Made by a program: the position numbers and the translations under genes
Assembly (NCBI GenBank): GCA_036375275.1
Contig: DASUSF010000170.1
Coordinates: 1 to 6,137, forward strand
From: DASUSF01 sp036375275
Lineage (GTDB): Bacteria; Pseudomonadota; Alphaproteobacteria; Geminicoccales; Geminicoccaceae
DNA: 6,137 nucleotides
Direction of reading: 5' to 3'
Shown: positions 1 to 6,137 of the stretch, piece after piece
Numbering within the stretch: position 1 is the stretch's first letter
How the letters are laid out: every line of letters begins with the position of its first letter
The notes under the pieces: model-generated
The model's input: the letters and a program-made list of their open reading frames with translations, nothing else
What the model was told of the DNA's origin: nothing
The model's database searches: none

Positions 1-1424
<1,424 letters not shown>

Positions 1425-1483
1425 GTCTGTCTGGCCTCCTCGGGGTGTTGGCTTGGATGTCGCTGTTCTTGGACGAGCCGGAC

Positions 1484-1798
1484 TCAGGCAGCCTTGCTGG
1501 CGGCGCCGGTGCTCTCGAAGATGCCCATGATGTCGGACTCCTTCATGATCAGGAGCTCCTCGCCGCCGATCTTGACCTCGGTCCCCGACCACTTGCCGAA
1601 CAGGATGCGGTCACCGACCTTGACGTCCATCGCGATGCGCTTGCCCTGCTCGTCGCGCGCGCCCGGACCGACCGCCAGGACCTCGCCCTGCATCGGCTTC
1701 TCCTTGGCGGTGTCCGGGATGATCACGCCACCCGGCGTCCGCTCGTCTTCGTCCAGCCGGCGGACCACCACCCGGTCGTGCAACGGCCTGATATCCAT
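1484..1798 (-). CDS. groES: Co-chaperonin GroES, 10 kDa lid subunit
   Basis: This gene encodes the heptameric lid that caps GroEL rings during the ATP-dependent folding cycle. The product is 104 residues, a little longer than the usual 95 to 98 because of a short Ala/Ser/Lys C-terminal tail. The N-terminus MDIRPLHDRVVVRR is typical of the family. Residues about 17 to 34 form the mobile loop (DEDERTPGGVIIPDTAKE), with the hydrophobic tripeptide Val-Ile-Ile (25-27) in the place that contacts GroEL. AVGPGARDEQGKR is the roof-loop region, and VGDRILFGKWSGTEVKIGGEELLIMKESDIMGI is the conserved C-terminal half. The ATG at 1798 is preceded by GGAGGAG (1809-1803), four bases away. It is the first gene of the heat-shock unit. 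A CIRCE operator and a promoter lie just upstream, so it is expected to be co-transcribed with groEL. Confidence 0.98.
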   Translation of the reverse strand: MDIRPLHDRVVVRRLDEDERTPGGVIIPDTAKEKPMQGEVLAVGPGARDEQGKRIAMDVKVGDRILFGKWSGTEVKIGGEELLIMKESDIMGIFESTGAASKAA

Positions 1799-1871
1799 GA
1801 AACTCCTCCGCGTACGTCGCCCGGCCGCGCGATCGTGCGCGCCGTCCCGACGATCCCTGGTTTATCCGAAG

Positions 1872-1898
1872 CTGGCACTCTCCCTCGGGGAGTGCTAG
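1872..1898 (-). promoter_or_regulatory. CIRCE operator (HrcA-binding inverted repeat)
   Basis: On the minus strand the arms read CTAGCACTC and GAGTGCCAG around a 9-base spacer. The consensus is TTAGCACTC-N9-GAGTGCTAA, so the arms match 8/9 and 7/9, and the innermost six bases of each arm are perfect. CIRCE is the operator of the heat-inducible repressor HrcA and typically sits at groESL. Here it overlaps the expected transcription start and lies 73 bases upstream of the groES ATG, which fits repression by blocking initiation. hrcA itself is not in the window. Confidence 0.95.
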
Positions 1899-1902
1899 GC
1901 GG

Positions 1903-1931
1903 CATATAAGAGGGTGGAGCCGGCCTGTCAA
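1903..1931 (-). promoter_or_regulatory. groESL promoter (-35 TTGACA, -10 TATATG)
   Basis: On the minus strand TTGACA (1931-1926), identical to the sigma-70 -35 consensus, is followed by a 17-base spacer and TATATG (1908-1903). The predicted start near 1896 falls inside the CIRCE arm. The -10 neighbourhood reads CTTATATG, which also resembles the CYTATNT -10 pattern I recall for alphaproteobacterial heat-shock sigma factor RpoH. Dual RpoD/RpoH use is therefore possible but inferred. The predicted leader is about 98 bases. It contains an inverted repeat GATCGT/ACGATC (1855-1850 with 1836-1831), whose role, if any, is unknown. Confidence 0.8.
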
Positions 1932-1937
1932 CGCCCG

Positions 1938-1959
1938 CCGGAGCGATTCTCGACTCCGG
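1938..1959 (-). terminator. Hairpin directly after the hflX stop, lacking a U-tract
   Basis: Immediately after the hflX TGA, CCGGAG pairs with CTCCGG (1959-1954 with 1943-1938). An inner three-base-pair extension (CGA/TCG, one bulged base) leaves a three-base loop. The following bases are CGGGCG and then the groES -35 box, with no run of T, so this is not a canonical intrinsic terminator. It could be a weak terminator, an mRNA 3'-end stabiliser, or chance in GC-rich DNA. Its position between two units makes a boundary role plausible. Confidence 0.4.
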
Positions 1960-3312
1960 TCAGGAGGCCGTCGCCGCGGGGAAGCGCCGTCCGACGCGCG
2001 CCCGCTGATCGTCGGACAACGCGACCCTGACCCGGGTCCGGTCGTCCGCATCGTGCCGCTCGAGCACGGTGCCGTTGCGGTACAGCCAGGCGAGACCGGC
2101 GCCGTCCCGCGCGTCGAGCTCGATCTCGACCACCTCGCGGCCGCTGGTCAGGCGACGCTCGATCACGGCCAGAAGCTCGGCCATGCCCTCGCCGGTGAGC
2201 GCCGAACCGAGGGTTGTGTCGGTCCGCCGCGCCGCCTCCGCCGCGAGCCGGGCTCGATCCTCGGGGTCGAGCAGATCGAGCTTGTTCCAGAACTCGACCA
2301 CCCGCTCCTCGCGCATGGTCTCGTCGAAGCCGAGGCCTTCGAGCACCAAGACGACGTCGTCACGCTGGGCGTCGCTGTCCTCGTGCGCGACGTCGCGGAC
2401 GTGGAGCACGAGGTCGGCGGTCCTGACCTCCTCGAGGGTGGCCCGGAACGCCGCGACCAGATCGGTCGGCAGATCGGCGACGAAGCCGACGGTGTCGGAC
2501 AGGATGACCTCCGGGCCCGCCGGCAGGCGCAAGAGGCGCATGGTCGGGTCGAGGGTCGCGAACAGCTGGTCCCGGGCGCTCACCTCGGCGCCGGTCAGGC
2601 GGTTGAACAGGGTCGACTTGCCGGCGTTGGTGTAGCCGACCAGGGCGACCACCGGGTAGGGCACCCGCCGACGCGCGGTCCGGTGCAGGCCACGGGTCCG
2701 CTGCACCGCCTCGAGGTCGGCCTTGAGGCGGGTGATGCGCTCGTCGATCCGGCGCCGGTCGAGCTCGATCTGGGCCTCGCCCGGGCCGCCCATGAAGCCG
2801 AAGCCGCCGCGCTGCCGCTCGAGATGGGTCCAGGAGCGGACCAGGCGCGAGCGCTGGTACGACAGGGCCGCGAGCTCGACCTGGAGGCGACCTTCGCGGG
2901 TCCGGGCGCGATCGCCGAAGATCTCGAGGATCAGGCCGGTCCGGTCGATCACCTTGGCGCCGAGCGCGCGCTCGAGGTTGCGCTGCTGGATCGGGGTGAC
3001 CGGGGCGTTGACCACCACCAGCTCGACGTCCTGGCCCTCGACCAGCGCCTTCAGCTCCTCGAGCTTGCCGCCGCCGATCAGGGTCGAGGGCCGGATCTGG
3101 CGGAGCGGGACCGGCTCGGCCGCGACCACCTCGAGCCGGATGGCGTGCGCCAGCCCGACCGCCTCGGCGAGCCTGGCCTCTTCGGAGCGGGCGGTGCTTC
3201 CGGCGCGCCGGATGGGGTGGATCACCAGGGTCCGGGCCGGACGCGCCTCGTCCCGCCGCTCGGGCCCGATGACCAGCGGGTCAGGTGGCAGGGGCGGCGG
3301 CCTCTTCCGCAC
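1960..3312 (-). CDS. hflX: Ribosome-associated GTPase HflX
   Basis: HflX is a translation-factor-class GTPase that binds the 50S subunit and can split stalled or hibernating 70S ribosomes, notably under heat stress. The 450-residue product has the N-terminal HflX domain (about 28 to 215), including STLIGGGKLEEL, VVVNAPVTPIQQRNLE and YQRSRLVRSWTHLERQRGGFGFMGGPGEAQIE. The G domain follows: G1 GYTNAGKST (226-234), switch I FATLDPT (251-257), G3 DTVGF (273-277), G4 NKLD (343-346) and G5 SALTGEG (370-376). A short C-terminal domain ends the protein. E. coli HflX is about 426 residues. The chosen start is a GTG at 3312, inside hfq (32-base overlap), without a convincing Shine-Dalgarno. An in-frame GTG at 3225 (residue 30) would remove a Pro/Arg-rich tail and still keep the conserved domain, so the exact start is uncertain. 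The overlap suggests translational coupling to hfq. Confidence 0.96.
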   Translation of the reverse strand: MRKRPPPLPPDPLVIGPERRDEARPARTLVIHPIRRAGSTARSEEARLAEAVGLAHAIRLEVVAAEPVPLRQIRPSTLIGGGKLEELKALVEGQDVELVVVNAPVTPIQQRNLERALGAKVIDRTGLILEIFGDRARTREGRLQVELAALSYQRSRLVRSWTHLERQRGGFGFMGGPGEAQIELDRRRIDERITRLKADLEAVQRTRGLHRTARRRVPYPVVALVGYTNAGKSTLFNRLTGAEVSARDQLFATLDPTMRLLRLPAGPEVILSDTVGFVADLPTDLVAAFRATLEEVRTADLVLHVRDVAHEDSDAQRDDVVLVLEGLGFDETMREERVVEFWNKLDLLDPEDRARLAAEAARRTDTTLGSALTGEGMAELLAVIERRLTSGREVVEIELDARDGAGLAWLYRNGTVLERHDADDRTRVRVALSDDQRARVGRRFPAATAS

Positions 3313-3541
3313 TCGGATCGTACAGACGGATGATCGAGCCCGGCATCACCGTGGACACCGCGTGCTTGTACACGAGCTGCACGTGCCCGTCCCGCCGCAG
3401 CAGCAGACAGAAGTTGTCGAACGAACTCACCACGCCCTGGAGCTTGACGCCGTTGATCAGAAACACGGTGACCGGAATCTTGTTCTTGCGGATGTGATTC
3501 AGGAAGACGTCCTGAACGTTCTGCGTCTTCTCGGCGGACAT
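3281..3541 (-). CDS. hfq: RNA chaperone Hfq
   Basis: Hfq is a hexameric Sm-like RNA chaperone that stabilises small RNAs and pairs them with target mRNAs. The 86-residue product is of usual alphaproteobacterial length. It starts MSAEKTQNVQDVFLNHIRKN, with the N-terminal helix. The Sm1 strand region is IPVTVFLINGVKLQGVVSSFDNFCLLLRRDG, and the Sm2 motif VYKHAVSTVMPG (57-68) carries the YKHA proximal-face signature. A short tail rich in Ala and acidic residues follows. The ATG at 3541 begins at the conserved N-terminus. The frame stays open a further 68 codons upstream, but that part is repeat-derived Pro/Arg/Gly-rich sequence unlike Hfq. An AAGGGA ribosome-binding site (3555-3550) lies about eight bases from the ATG. 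The start codon shares one base with the stop of a candidate small ORF (TGATG). The 3' end overlaps hflX by 32 bases. Confidence 0.97.
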   Translation of the reverse strand: MSAEKTQNVQDVFLNHIRKNKIPVTVFLINGVKLQGVVSSFDNFCLLLRRDGHVQLVYKHAVSTVMPGSIIRLYDPSAEEAAAPAT

Positions 3542-3738
3542 CAATCGGATCCCTTCTTCTTCTTCGTGGCGCGCCCGGAGGCACCTTCTTCGCGGCGTGC
3601 CCGGAGGCACCTTGTTCGCGGCGTGCCCGCAACCACGCCGCCCTCCTCCAGGGTCGTCGCCACGACGGGCATCGCGGGCCTCACGGCCGGCGGCGGCGAT
3701 CGCAGCTCCTCGAGGATATCTGGGGCAAGTCGCCGCAT
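3541..3738 (-). CDS. Candidate 65-residue small ORF coupled to hfq
   Basis: I do not recognise this protein. The case that it is real rests on three things. An AGAGGA Shine-Dalgarno (3751-3746) stands seven bases before its ATG. The stop overlaps the hfq start as TGATG. By my count about 31 of the first 37 codons end in G or C, as in neighbouring genes. The predicted peptide starts MRRLAPDILEELRSPPPA, has a Val/Ala/Glu/Gly-rich middle, and ends in a basic tail with four consecutive lysines (residues 59 to 62). Residues from about 35 to 61 come from a 26-base tandem repeat read in shifting frames, so that part is unlikely to be a conserved fold. No signal peptide or membrane segment is seen. 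It begins 47 bases after dat. Because all three minus-strand frames are open across this GC-rich stretch, the open frame alone is weak evidence. It may act only as a leader peptide delivering ribosomes to hfq. Confidence 0.42.
   Translation of the reverse strand: MRRLAPDILEELRSPPPAVRPAMPVVATTLEEGGVVAGTPRTRCLRARREEGASGRATKKKKGSD
3550..3566 (-). promoter_or_regulatory. Purine (AAG)4 tract merging with the hfq ribosome-binding site
   Basis: On the minus strand four AAG triplets (3564-3553) run into GGGA, so the hfq Shine-Dalgarno AAGGGA is the end of the tract. AAG fits the A-R-N triplet pattern known to bind the distal face of Hfq in Gram-negative bacteria, and four consecutive triplets is a typical minimal site. 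Shorter versions (AAGAAG and AACAAG) occur at the same place in the two upstream repeat units. Bound Hfq could cover its own ribosome-binding site. This is inference from the motif only. Confidence 0.35.
3558..3635 (-). repeat. Three tandem copies of a 26-base unit ahead of hfq
   Basis: The units are 3558-3583, 3584-3609 and 3610-3635. The first two agree at 23 of 26 bases, and the second and third at 22 of 26. Read as RNA on the minus strand, two copies fold into GUGCC(UCCG)GGCAC (3610-3597) and GUGCC(UCCG)GGCGC (3584-3571). The second keeps its stem through a U-G pair. UCCG closed by C-G belongs to the stable UNCG tetraloop class. The third, outermost copy keeps only three base pairs. Because 26 is not a multiple of three, the repeat does not encode a periodic peptide. 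Confidence 0.85.
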
Positions 3739-3745
3739 AGTGCAA

Positions 3746-3751
3746 TCCTCT
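3746..3751 (-). promoter_or_regulatory. Shine-Dalgarno AGAGGA of the small ORF before hfq
   Basis: AGAGGA is followed by the seven-base spacer TTGCACT and an ATG at 3738. The spacing is near optimal. This is the main evidence that translation starts here rather than only at hfq 197 bases downstream. Confidence 0.45.
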
Positions 3752-3785
3752 GCGCTCGGATTCACCCCCGCCGTCGTCCGCCGCC

Positions 3786-4643
3786 TCAGGCCTCGCGCCG
3801 GCGCATCCGGTCCTCGTACAGCTCGGCGATCCGCCGGATCACCGGCCCCGGCGCACCATCGCCGACCGCCTGGCCGTCGATCGCGACCACCGGCAGCAGC
3901 AGCGAGCTGGTGCTGGAGAGCGCCGCCTCGGGCGCCGCGCGCGCCTCCTCGAGGGTGAACGGCCGCTCGACCACCTCGATCTGCAGGCTGCGCGCGATCT
4001 CCAGCACCACCTGGCGGGTCACGCCGCCGAGGATCTCGGGCCCGAGCGGGTGGGTGATCAGCCGGCCGTCCCGGTCGACAATGTAGGCGTTGGACGCGCT
4101 GCCCTCGCGCACCCGCCCGGCGTCGTCCACCAGCCAGGCCTCGCGGCAGCCGGCGTCCGCCGCCGCCTGCCGTGCCAGCACGTTGGGGAGGAGGCTCACC
4201 GACTTGACGTCGCAGCGCCGCCAGCGTGTGTCCGGCCGCGTCACCACCCCGACGCCGCGGGTGCGCTCGGCCTCGCTCGGCCACCTCGGCCGGCGGACCG
4301 TGACCACCAGCGACGGCCTCGCCGCCTTCGGGAACGCGTGGTTGCGCGGCGCGACGCCCCGGCTGACCTGGACGTAGAGCAGGGCGTCGGCCTGCCGGCT
4401 GCGCCTGAGCGCCTCCTTCAGGATCTGGGTGAGCGCCGCCCGGCTGGTCGGCATGGCGATGGCCAGCTCGCCGAGCGAGCGCTCGAGGCGATCGAGATGG
4501 CGATCGAGATCCAGGACCCGGCCGCCGATCACCTTGATCACCTCGTAGACGGCGTCGGCGAACTGGTAGCCGCGGTCCTCGACCATGACCGCCGGCAGGT
4601 CGATCCGGCCGTAGCGCCCGTTGACGTAGGCGATCGCAGCCAT
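3786..4643 (-). CDS. dat: D-amino-acid transaminase (PLP fold type IV)
   Basis: The 285-residue product is a class IV aminotransferase, expected to interconvert D-alanine and 2-oxoglutarate with pyruvate and D-glutamate (EC 2.6.1.21), linking it to peptidoglycan precursors and D-amino-acid use. Visible features are YVNGRYG near the N-terminus, GYQFADAVYEVIKV (26-38), the PLP-binding lysine Lys147 in DVKSVSLLPNVLARQ, Glu180 in VREGSASN, which should contact the cofactor ring nitrogen, GGVTR (206-210), and SST (243-245) for the phosphate. PRNHAFP (99-105) carries the Arg-x-His pair (Arg100, His102) that in Bacillus D-amino-acid transaminase recognises the substrate carboxylate. This favours D-amino-acid over branched-chain or aminodeoxychorismate-lyase members. 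The ATG at 4643 follows AGGAGGT (4653-4647) by three bases. A GTG 15 codons upstream would place that site inside the gene and is rejected. It lies 58 bases after trkA and is probably co-transcribed. Confidence 0.9.
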   Translation of the reverse strand: MAAIAYVNGRYGRIDLPAVMVEDRGYQFADAVYEVIKVIGGRVLDLDRHLDRLERSLGELAIAMPTSRAALTQILKEALRRSRQADALLYVQVSRGVAPRNHAFPKAARPSLVVTVRRPRWPSEAERTRGVGVVTRPDTRWRRCDVKSVSLLPNVLARQAAADAGCREAWLVDDAGRVREGSASNAYIVDRDGRLITHPLGPEILGGVTRQVVLEIARSLQIEVVERPFTLEEARAAPEAALSSTSSLLLPVVAIDGQAVGDGAPGPVIRRIAELYEDRMRRREA

Positions 4644-4646
4644 GGC

Positions 4647-4653
4647 ACCTCCT
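4647..4653 (-). promoter_or_regulatory. Shine-Dalgarno AGGAGGT that fixes the dat start
   Basis: AGGAGGT sits three bases before the ATG at 4643. The spacing is short but the match to the anti-Shine-Dalgarno is near perfect. It decides against the longer reading that begins with GTG at 4688. Confidence 0.8.
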
Positions 4654-4658
4654 GGTTC

Positions 4659-4688
4659 GTGCTGTCGCGCTCCGCGCTCCCCGAGCAC
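4659..4688 (-). other. Possible intercistronic hairpin between trkA and dat
   Basis: GTGCT (4688-4684) can pair with AGCAC (4663-4659). Inside this, GCGC-GGA-GCGC (4677-4667) forms a smaller stem. There is no U-tract, and the dat ribosome-binding site lies just downstream and unpaired. It could stabilise or process the mRNA, but such pairings arise readily by chance at this GC content. Confidence 0.22.
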
Positions 4689-4701
4689 CCTCGCGCCCGC
4701 C

Positions 4702-6078
4702 TCAGAAGTAGTCGACCCGGACCGCGAACAGCTTCTCGGCCTTCTTGATCGCCGCGCCGCGGGCGACGATGATCACGCGGTCGTGGGCGCGGACCACCGT
4801 GTTGGCGCGCGGCACGATGACCTCGCCCTCGTGGATCACGGCGCCGACCAGGACCCCGGTCGGCAGGCGGGCGTCGCGGAGCGGCCGGCCGACCAGCGGC
4901 GAGGTCTCGAGCGCCTCCGCCTCCAGCACCTCGGCCTCGCCGTCCTTGAGCGTGTAGACCGAGCGGATGCGGCCACGCCGGACGTGCTGCAGCACGCTCG
5001 AGACGGTGGCTTCGCGCGGGTTGATCACGACGTCGATGCCGAGCGAGCCGAGCAGCGGCCCGTACGCGTTGTTGTTGACCAGGGTCAGCGCCCGCTCGCA
5101 GCCGTGCCGCTTGGCGAGCAGCGCGGCCATGATGTTGACCTCGTCGTCGTTGGTGACGGCGACGATCGACTTCGCCGTGCCGAGGTTGGCCTCCTCGTGG
5201 ATCTCCGGATCGCGCGCGTCGCCGTTCAGGACCACGGTGTCCTCGAGCTTGTCGGCGATGAACCGGGCGCGGGCCGGGTCCTTCTCGATCAGGGTCAGGG
5301 TGACGTCGGGCTGGGCGACCTCGAGCTCGCGCGCCAGGAACAGGCCGATGTTGCCGCCGCCCGCGATCACGATCCGCTCCGCGACCTTCTCCTCGTGGCC
5401 GAAGGCGCGCATGGCGCGCAGCACGTGCTGGGTGTCGACGATCGAGTAGGCCTCGTCGCCGGCGATCAGATGATCGTCGCCGCTCGGGATGAAGAAGTGG
5501 TCGTTGCGGGTGATCCCGATCACCGTCTGGTGCAGGTCGGGGAACAGGAAGGTCAGCTGGCGCAGCGGCGTGTCGAGGATCGGGCAGTCGGCATCGCAGC
5601 GGACCGCGATCAGCCGCACCCGGTCGTCGGCGAACGGCTGGACGTCGGTCGCGCCGGGCACCTCCAGCCGGCGGGCGATGGCGTGCGCAACCTCGACCTC
5701 GGGCGAGATGATCACGTCGATCGGCATGTGCTCGCGCCGGAACAGGTCCTGCCAGCGGCGGTGCAGGTAGCTCTGGTGGCGGACGCGCGCGATCTTGGTC
5801 GGGACGTTGAACAGCGAGTGCGCGACCTGGCAGGCGACCATGTTGACCTCGTCGATCTGGGTCACCGCGATCAGGATCTCGGCGTCTTCGGCCCCCGCCC
5901 GCTCCAGGACCTCTGGGTGCGAGGCGAACCCGGTCAGCGTCTTGATGTCGAGGCTGTCGGCGATCTTCTGCGACAGCTCCGGGCGCTGGTCGATGACCGT
6001 GACGTCGTTGCCGGCCTGGGCGAGGTAGCGGGCGATGTTGTAGCCGACCTGGCCCGCCCCGCAGACGATCACCCGCAT
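4702..6078 (-). CDS. trkA: Trk potassium-uptake regulatory subunit TrkA
   Basis: TrkA is the peripheral, nucleotide-binding subunit that gates the TrkH/TrkG potassium channel from the cytoplasmic face. The 458-residue product has the full-length double architecture. The first RCK-N Rossmann domain begins MRVIVCGAGQVG (GxGxxG at 7-12) with the ribose-binding acid Asp30 in VTVID, and is followed by a TrkA-C domain (about 140 to 220). The second RCK-N domain has IVIAGGGNIG (236-245) with Glu265 in LTLIEKD, and is followed by a second TrkA-C domain (about 370 to 455) ending KKAEKLFAVRVDYF. The stretches ASHPEVLERAGAEDAEILIAVT and DEVNMVACQVAHSLFNVPTKIARVR are highly typical. There are no membrane segments, as expected. 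The ATG at 6078 begins at the conserved N-terminus; the ribosome-binding site is weak (CGGGG). No trkH or trkG is in the window. The gene lies 30 bases after the upstream stop and 58 bases before dat. Confidence 0.97.
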   Translation of the reverse strand: MRVIVCGAGQVGYNIARYLAQAGNDVTVIDQRPELSQKIADSLDIKTLTGFASHPEVLERAGAEDAEILIAVTQIDEVNMVACQVAHSLFNVPTKIARVRHQSYLHRRWQDLFRREHMPIDVIISPEVEVAHAIARRLEVPGATDVQPFADDRVRLIAVRCDADCPILDTPLRQLTFLFPDLHQTVIGITRNDHFFIPSGDDHLIAGDEAYSIVDTQHVLRAMRAFGHEEKVAERIVIAGGGNIGLFLARELEVAQPDVTLTLIEKDPARARFIADKLEDTVVLNGDARDPEIHEEANLGTAKSIVAVTNDDEVNIMAALLAKRHGCERALTLVNNNAYGPLLGSLGIDVVINPREATVSSVLQHVRRGRIRSVYTLKDGEAEVLEAEALETSPLVGRPLRDARLPTGVLVGAVIHEGEVIVPRANTVVRAHDRVIIVARGAAIKKAEKLFAVRVDYF

Positions 6079-6108
6079 CCCCGAGACCCGCTGCCGCGCG
6101 CGCCCGTG

Positions 6109-6137
6109 TCAGTCGTCCGCATGGATGTTCAGGGACT
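6109..6137 (-). CDS. C-terminal fragment of the upstream gene, possibly NtrX
   Basis: One minus-strand frame reads eight codons, SLNIHADD, and then TGA at 6111-6109. NtrX response regulators end in a Fis-type helix-turn-helix of the form ALHRKLKSLG, and in many alphaproteobacteria ntrX precedes trkA. SLN at this point would fit the end of LKSLN. Eight residues cannot prove identity, so the call rests on gene order. A second frame stops at once and the third runs on past 6109. Confidence 0.4.

Noticed and set aside
1826..1855. Alternative GC-rich inverted repeats in the groES leader, considered as an RNA thermometer
   Set aside because: Stems are five to six base pairs and leave the GGAGGAG site unpaired, so there is no sign of the occluded ribosome-binding site that defines ROSE-type or fourU thermometers.
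2053..3333. A 426-codon open frame on the plus strand opposite hflX
   Set aside because: It mirrors the hflX codons, is very rich in Asp, Glu, Gly and Leu, and shows no family motif; it is a shadow of a verified GTPase gene.
3542..3745. A 68-codon N-terminal extension of Hfq, open in frame up to a TTG at 3745
   Set aside because: Hfq homologues begin at the MSAEKTQN-like segment. The extension is repeat-derived and rich in Arg, Pro and Gly, and no ribosome-binding site favours that TTG.
3716..3750. A possible hfq promoter, TTGCAC with AGATAT about 18 bases further on
   Set aside because: The match is weak at both boxes and overlaps the small-ORF start; transcription from upstream of trkA explains expression without it.
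3541..4284. A 247-codon minus-strand frame running through dat in the wrong frame and into the leader of hfq
   Set aside because: Its upstream two thirds overlap dat out of frame with Arg/Gly-rich low-complexity sequence. Only the last 65 codons, after dat, have a plausible start and were kept as the small ORF.
4644..4688. A longer dat starting at GTG 4688
   Set aside because: The added 15 residues have no family similarity, and the strong AGGAGGT site would then lie inside the gene.

Overview
The window is a high-GC stretch in which every supported gene reads on the minus strand. Gene content and protein sequences point to an alphaproteobacterium. The GroEL, TrkA, Hfq and HflX sequences have alphaproteobacterial character, and the order (ntrX)-trkA-dat-hfq-hflX is one I associate with Rhodospirillales-type genomes. 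That order is recalled, not searched. I see no mobile element, tRNA, rRNA, CRISPR array or defence system. This is mainly conserved core-genome territory.

In transcription order (right to left) the layout is as follows. The last eight codons of an upstream gene, plausibly ntrX, end at 6109. trkA (6078-4702) encodes the two-RCK regulatory subunit of a Trk potassium-uptake system. dat (4643-3786) encodes a D-amino-acid transaminase of the PLP fold-type IV family. A possible 65-codon small ORF (3738-3541) has its stop overlapping the hfq start codon as TGATG. hfq (3541-3281) encodes the RNA chaperone. hflX (3312-1960) encodes a ribosome-associated GTPase and overlaps the end of hfq by 32 bases. 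Gaps in this block are only 30 to 58 bases or are overlaps, so it probably forms one operon. A short hairpin without a U-tract follows hflX.

A separate heat-shock unit follows. A sigma-70-like promoter (TTGACA, 17-base spacer, TATATG; 1931-1903) and a CIRCE operator (1898-1872) precede groES (1798-1484) and groEL (1424 to beyond the left edge). groEL is cut at codon 474.

The least ordinary part is the roughly 200 bases ahead of hfq. It holds the candidate small ORF and three tandem copies of a 26-base unit. In the RNA sense, two copies form hairpins capped by a UNCG-type tetraloop. Between the hairpins lie A-R-N purine triplets, the motif bound by the distal face of Hfq, ending in four AAG triplets that run into the hfq ribosome-binding site. 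This suggests, without proving it, an Hfq autoregulatory leader overlaid on a translationally coupled small ORF. Long plus-strand open frames opposite groEL and hflX are GC-driven shadows.
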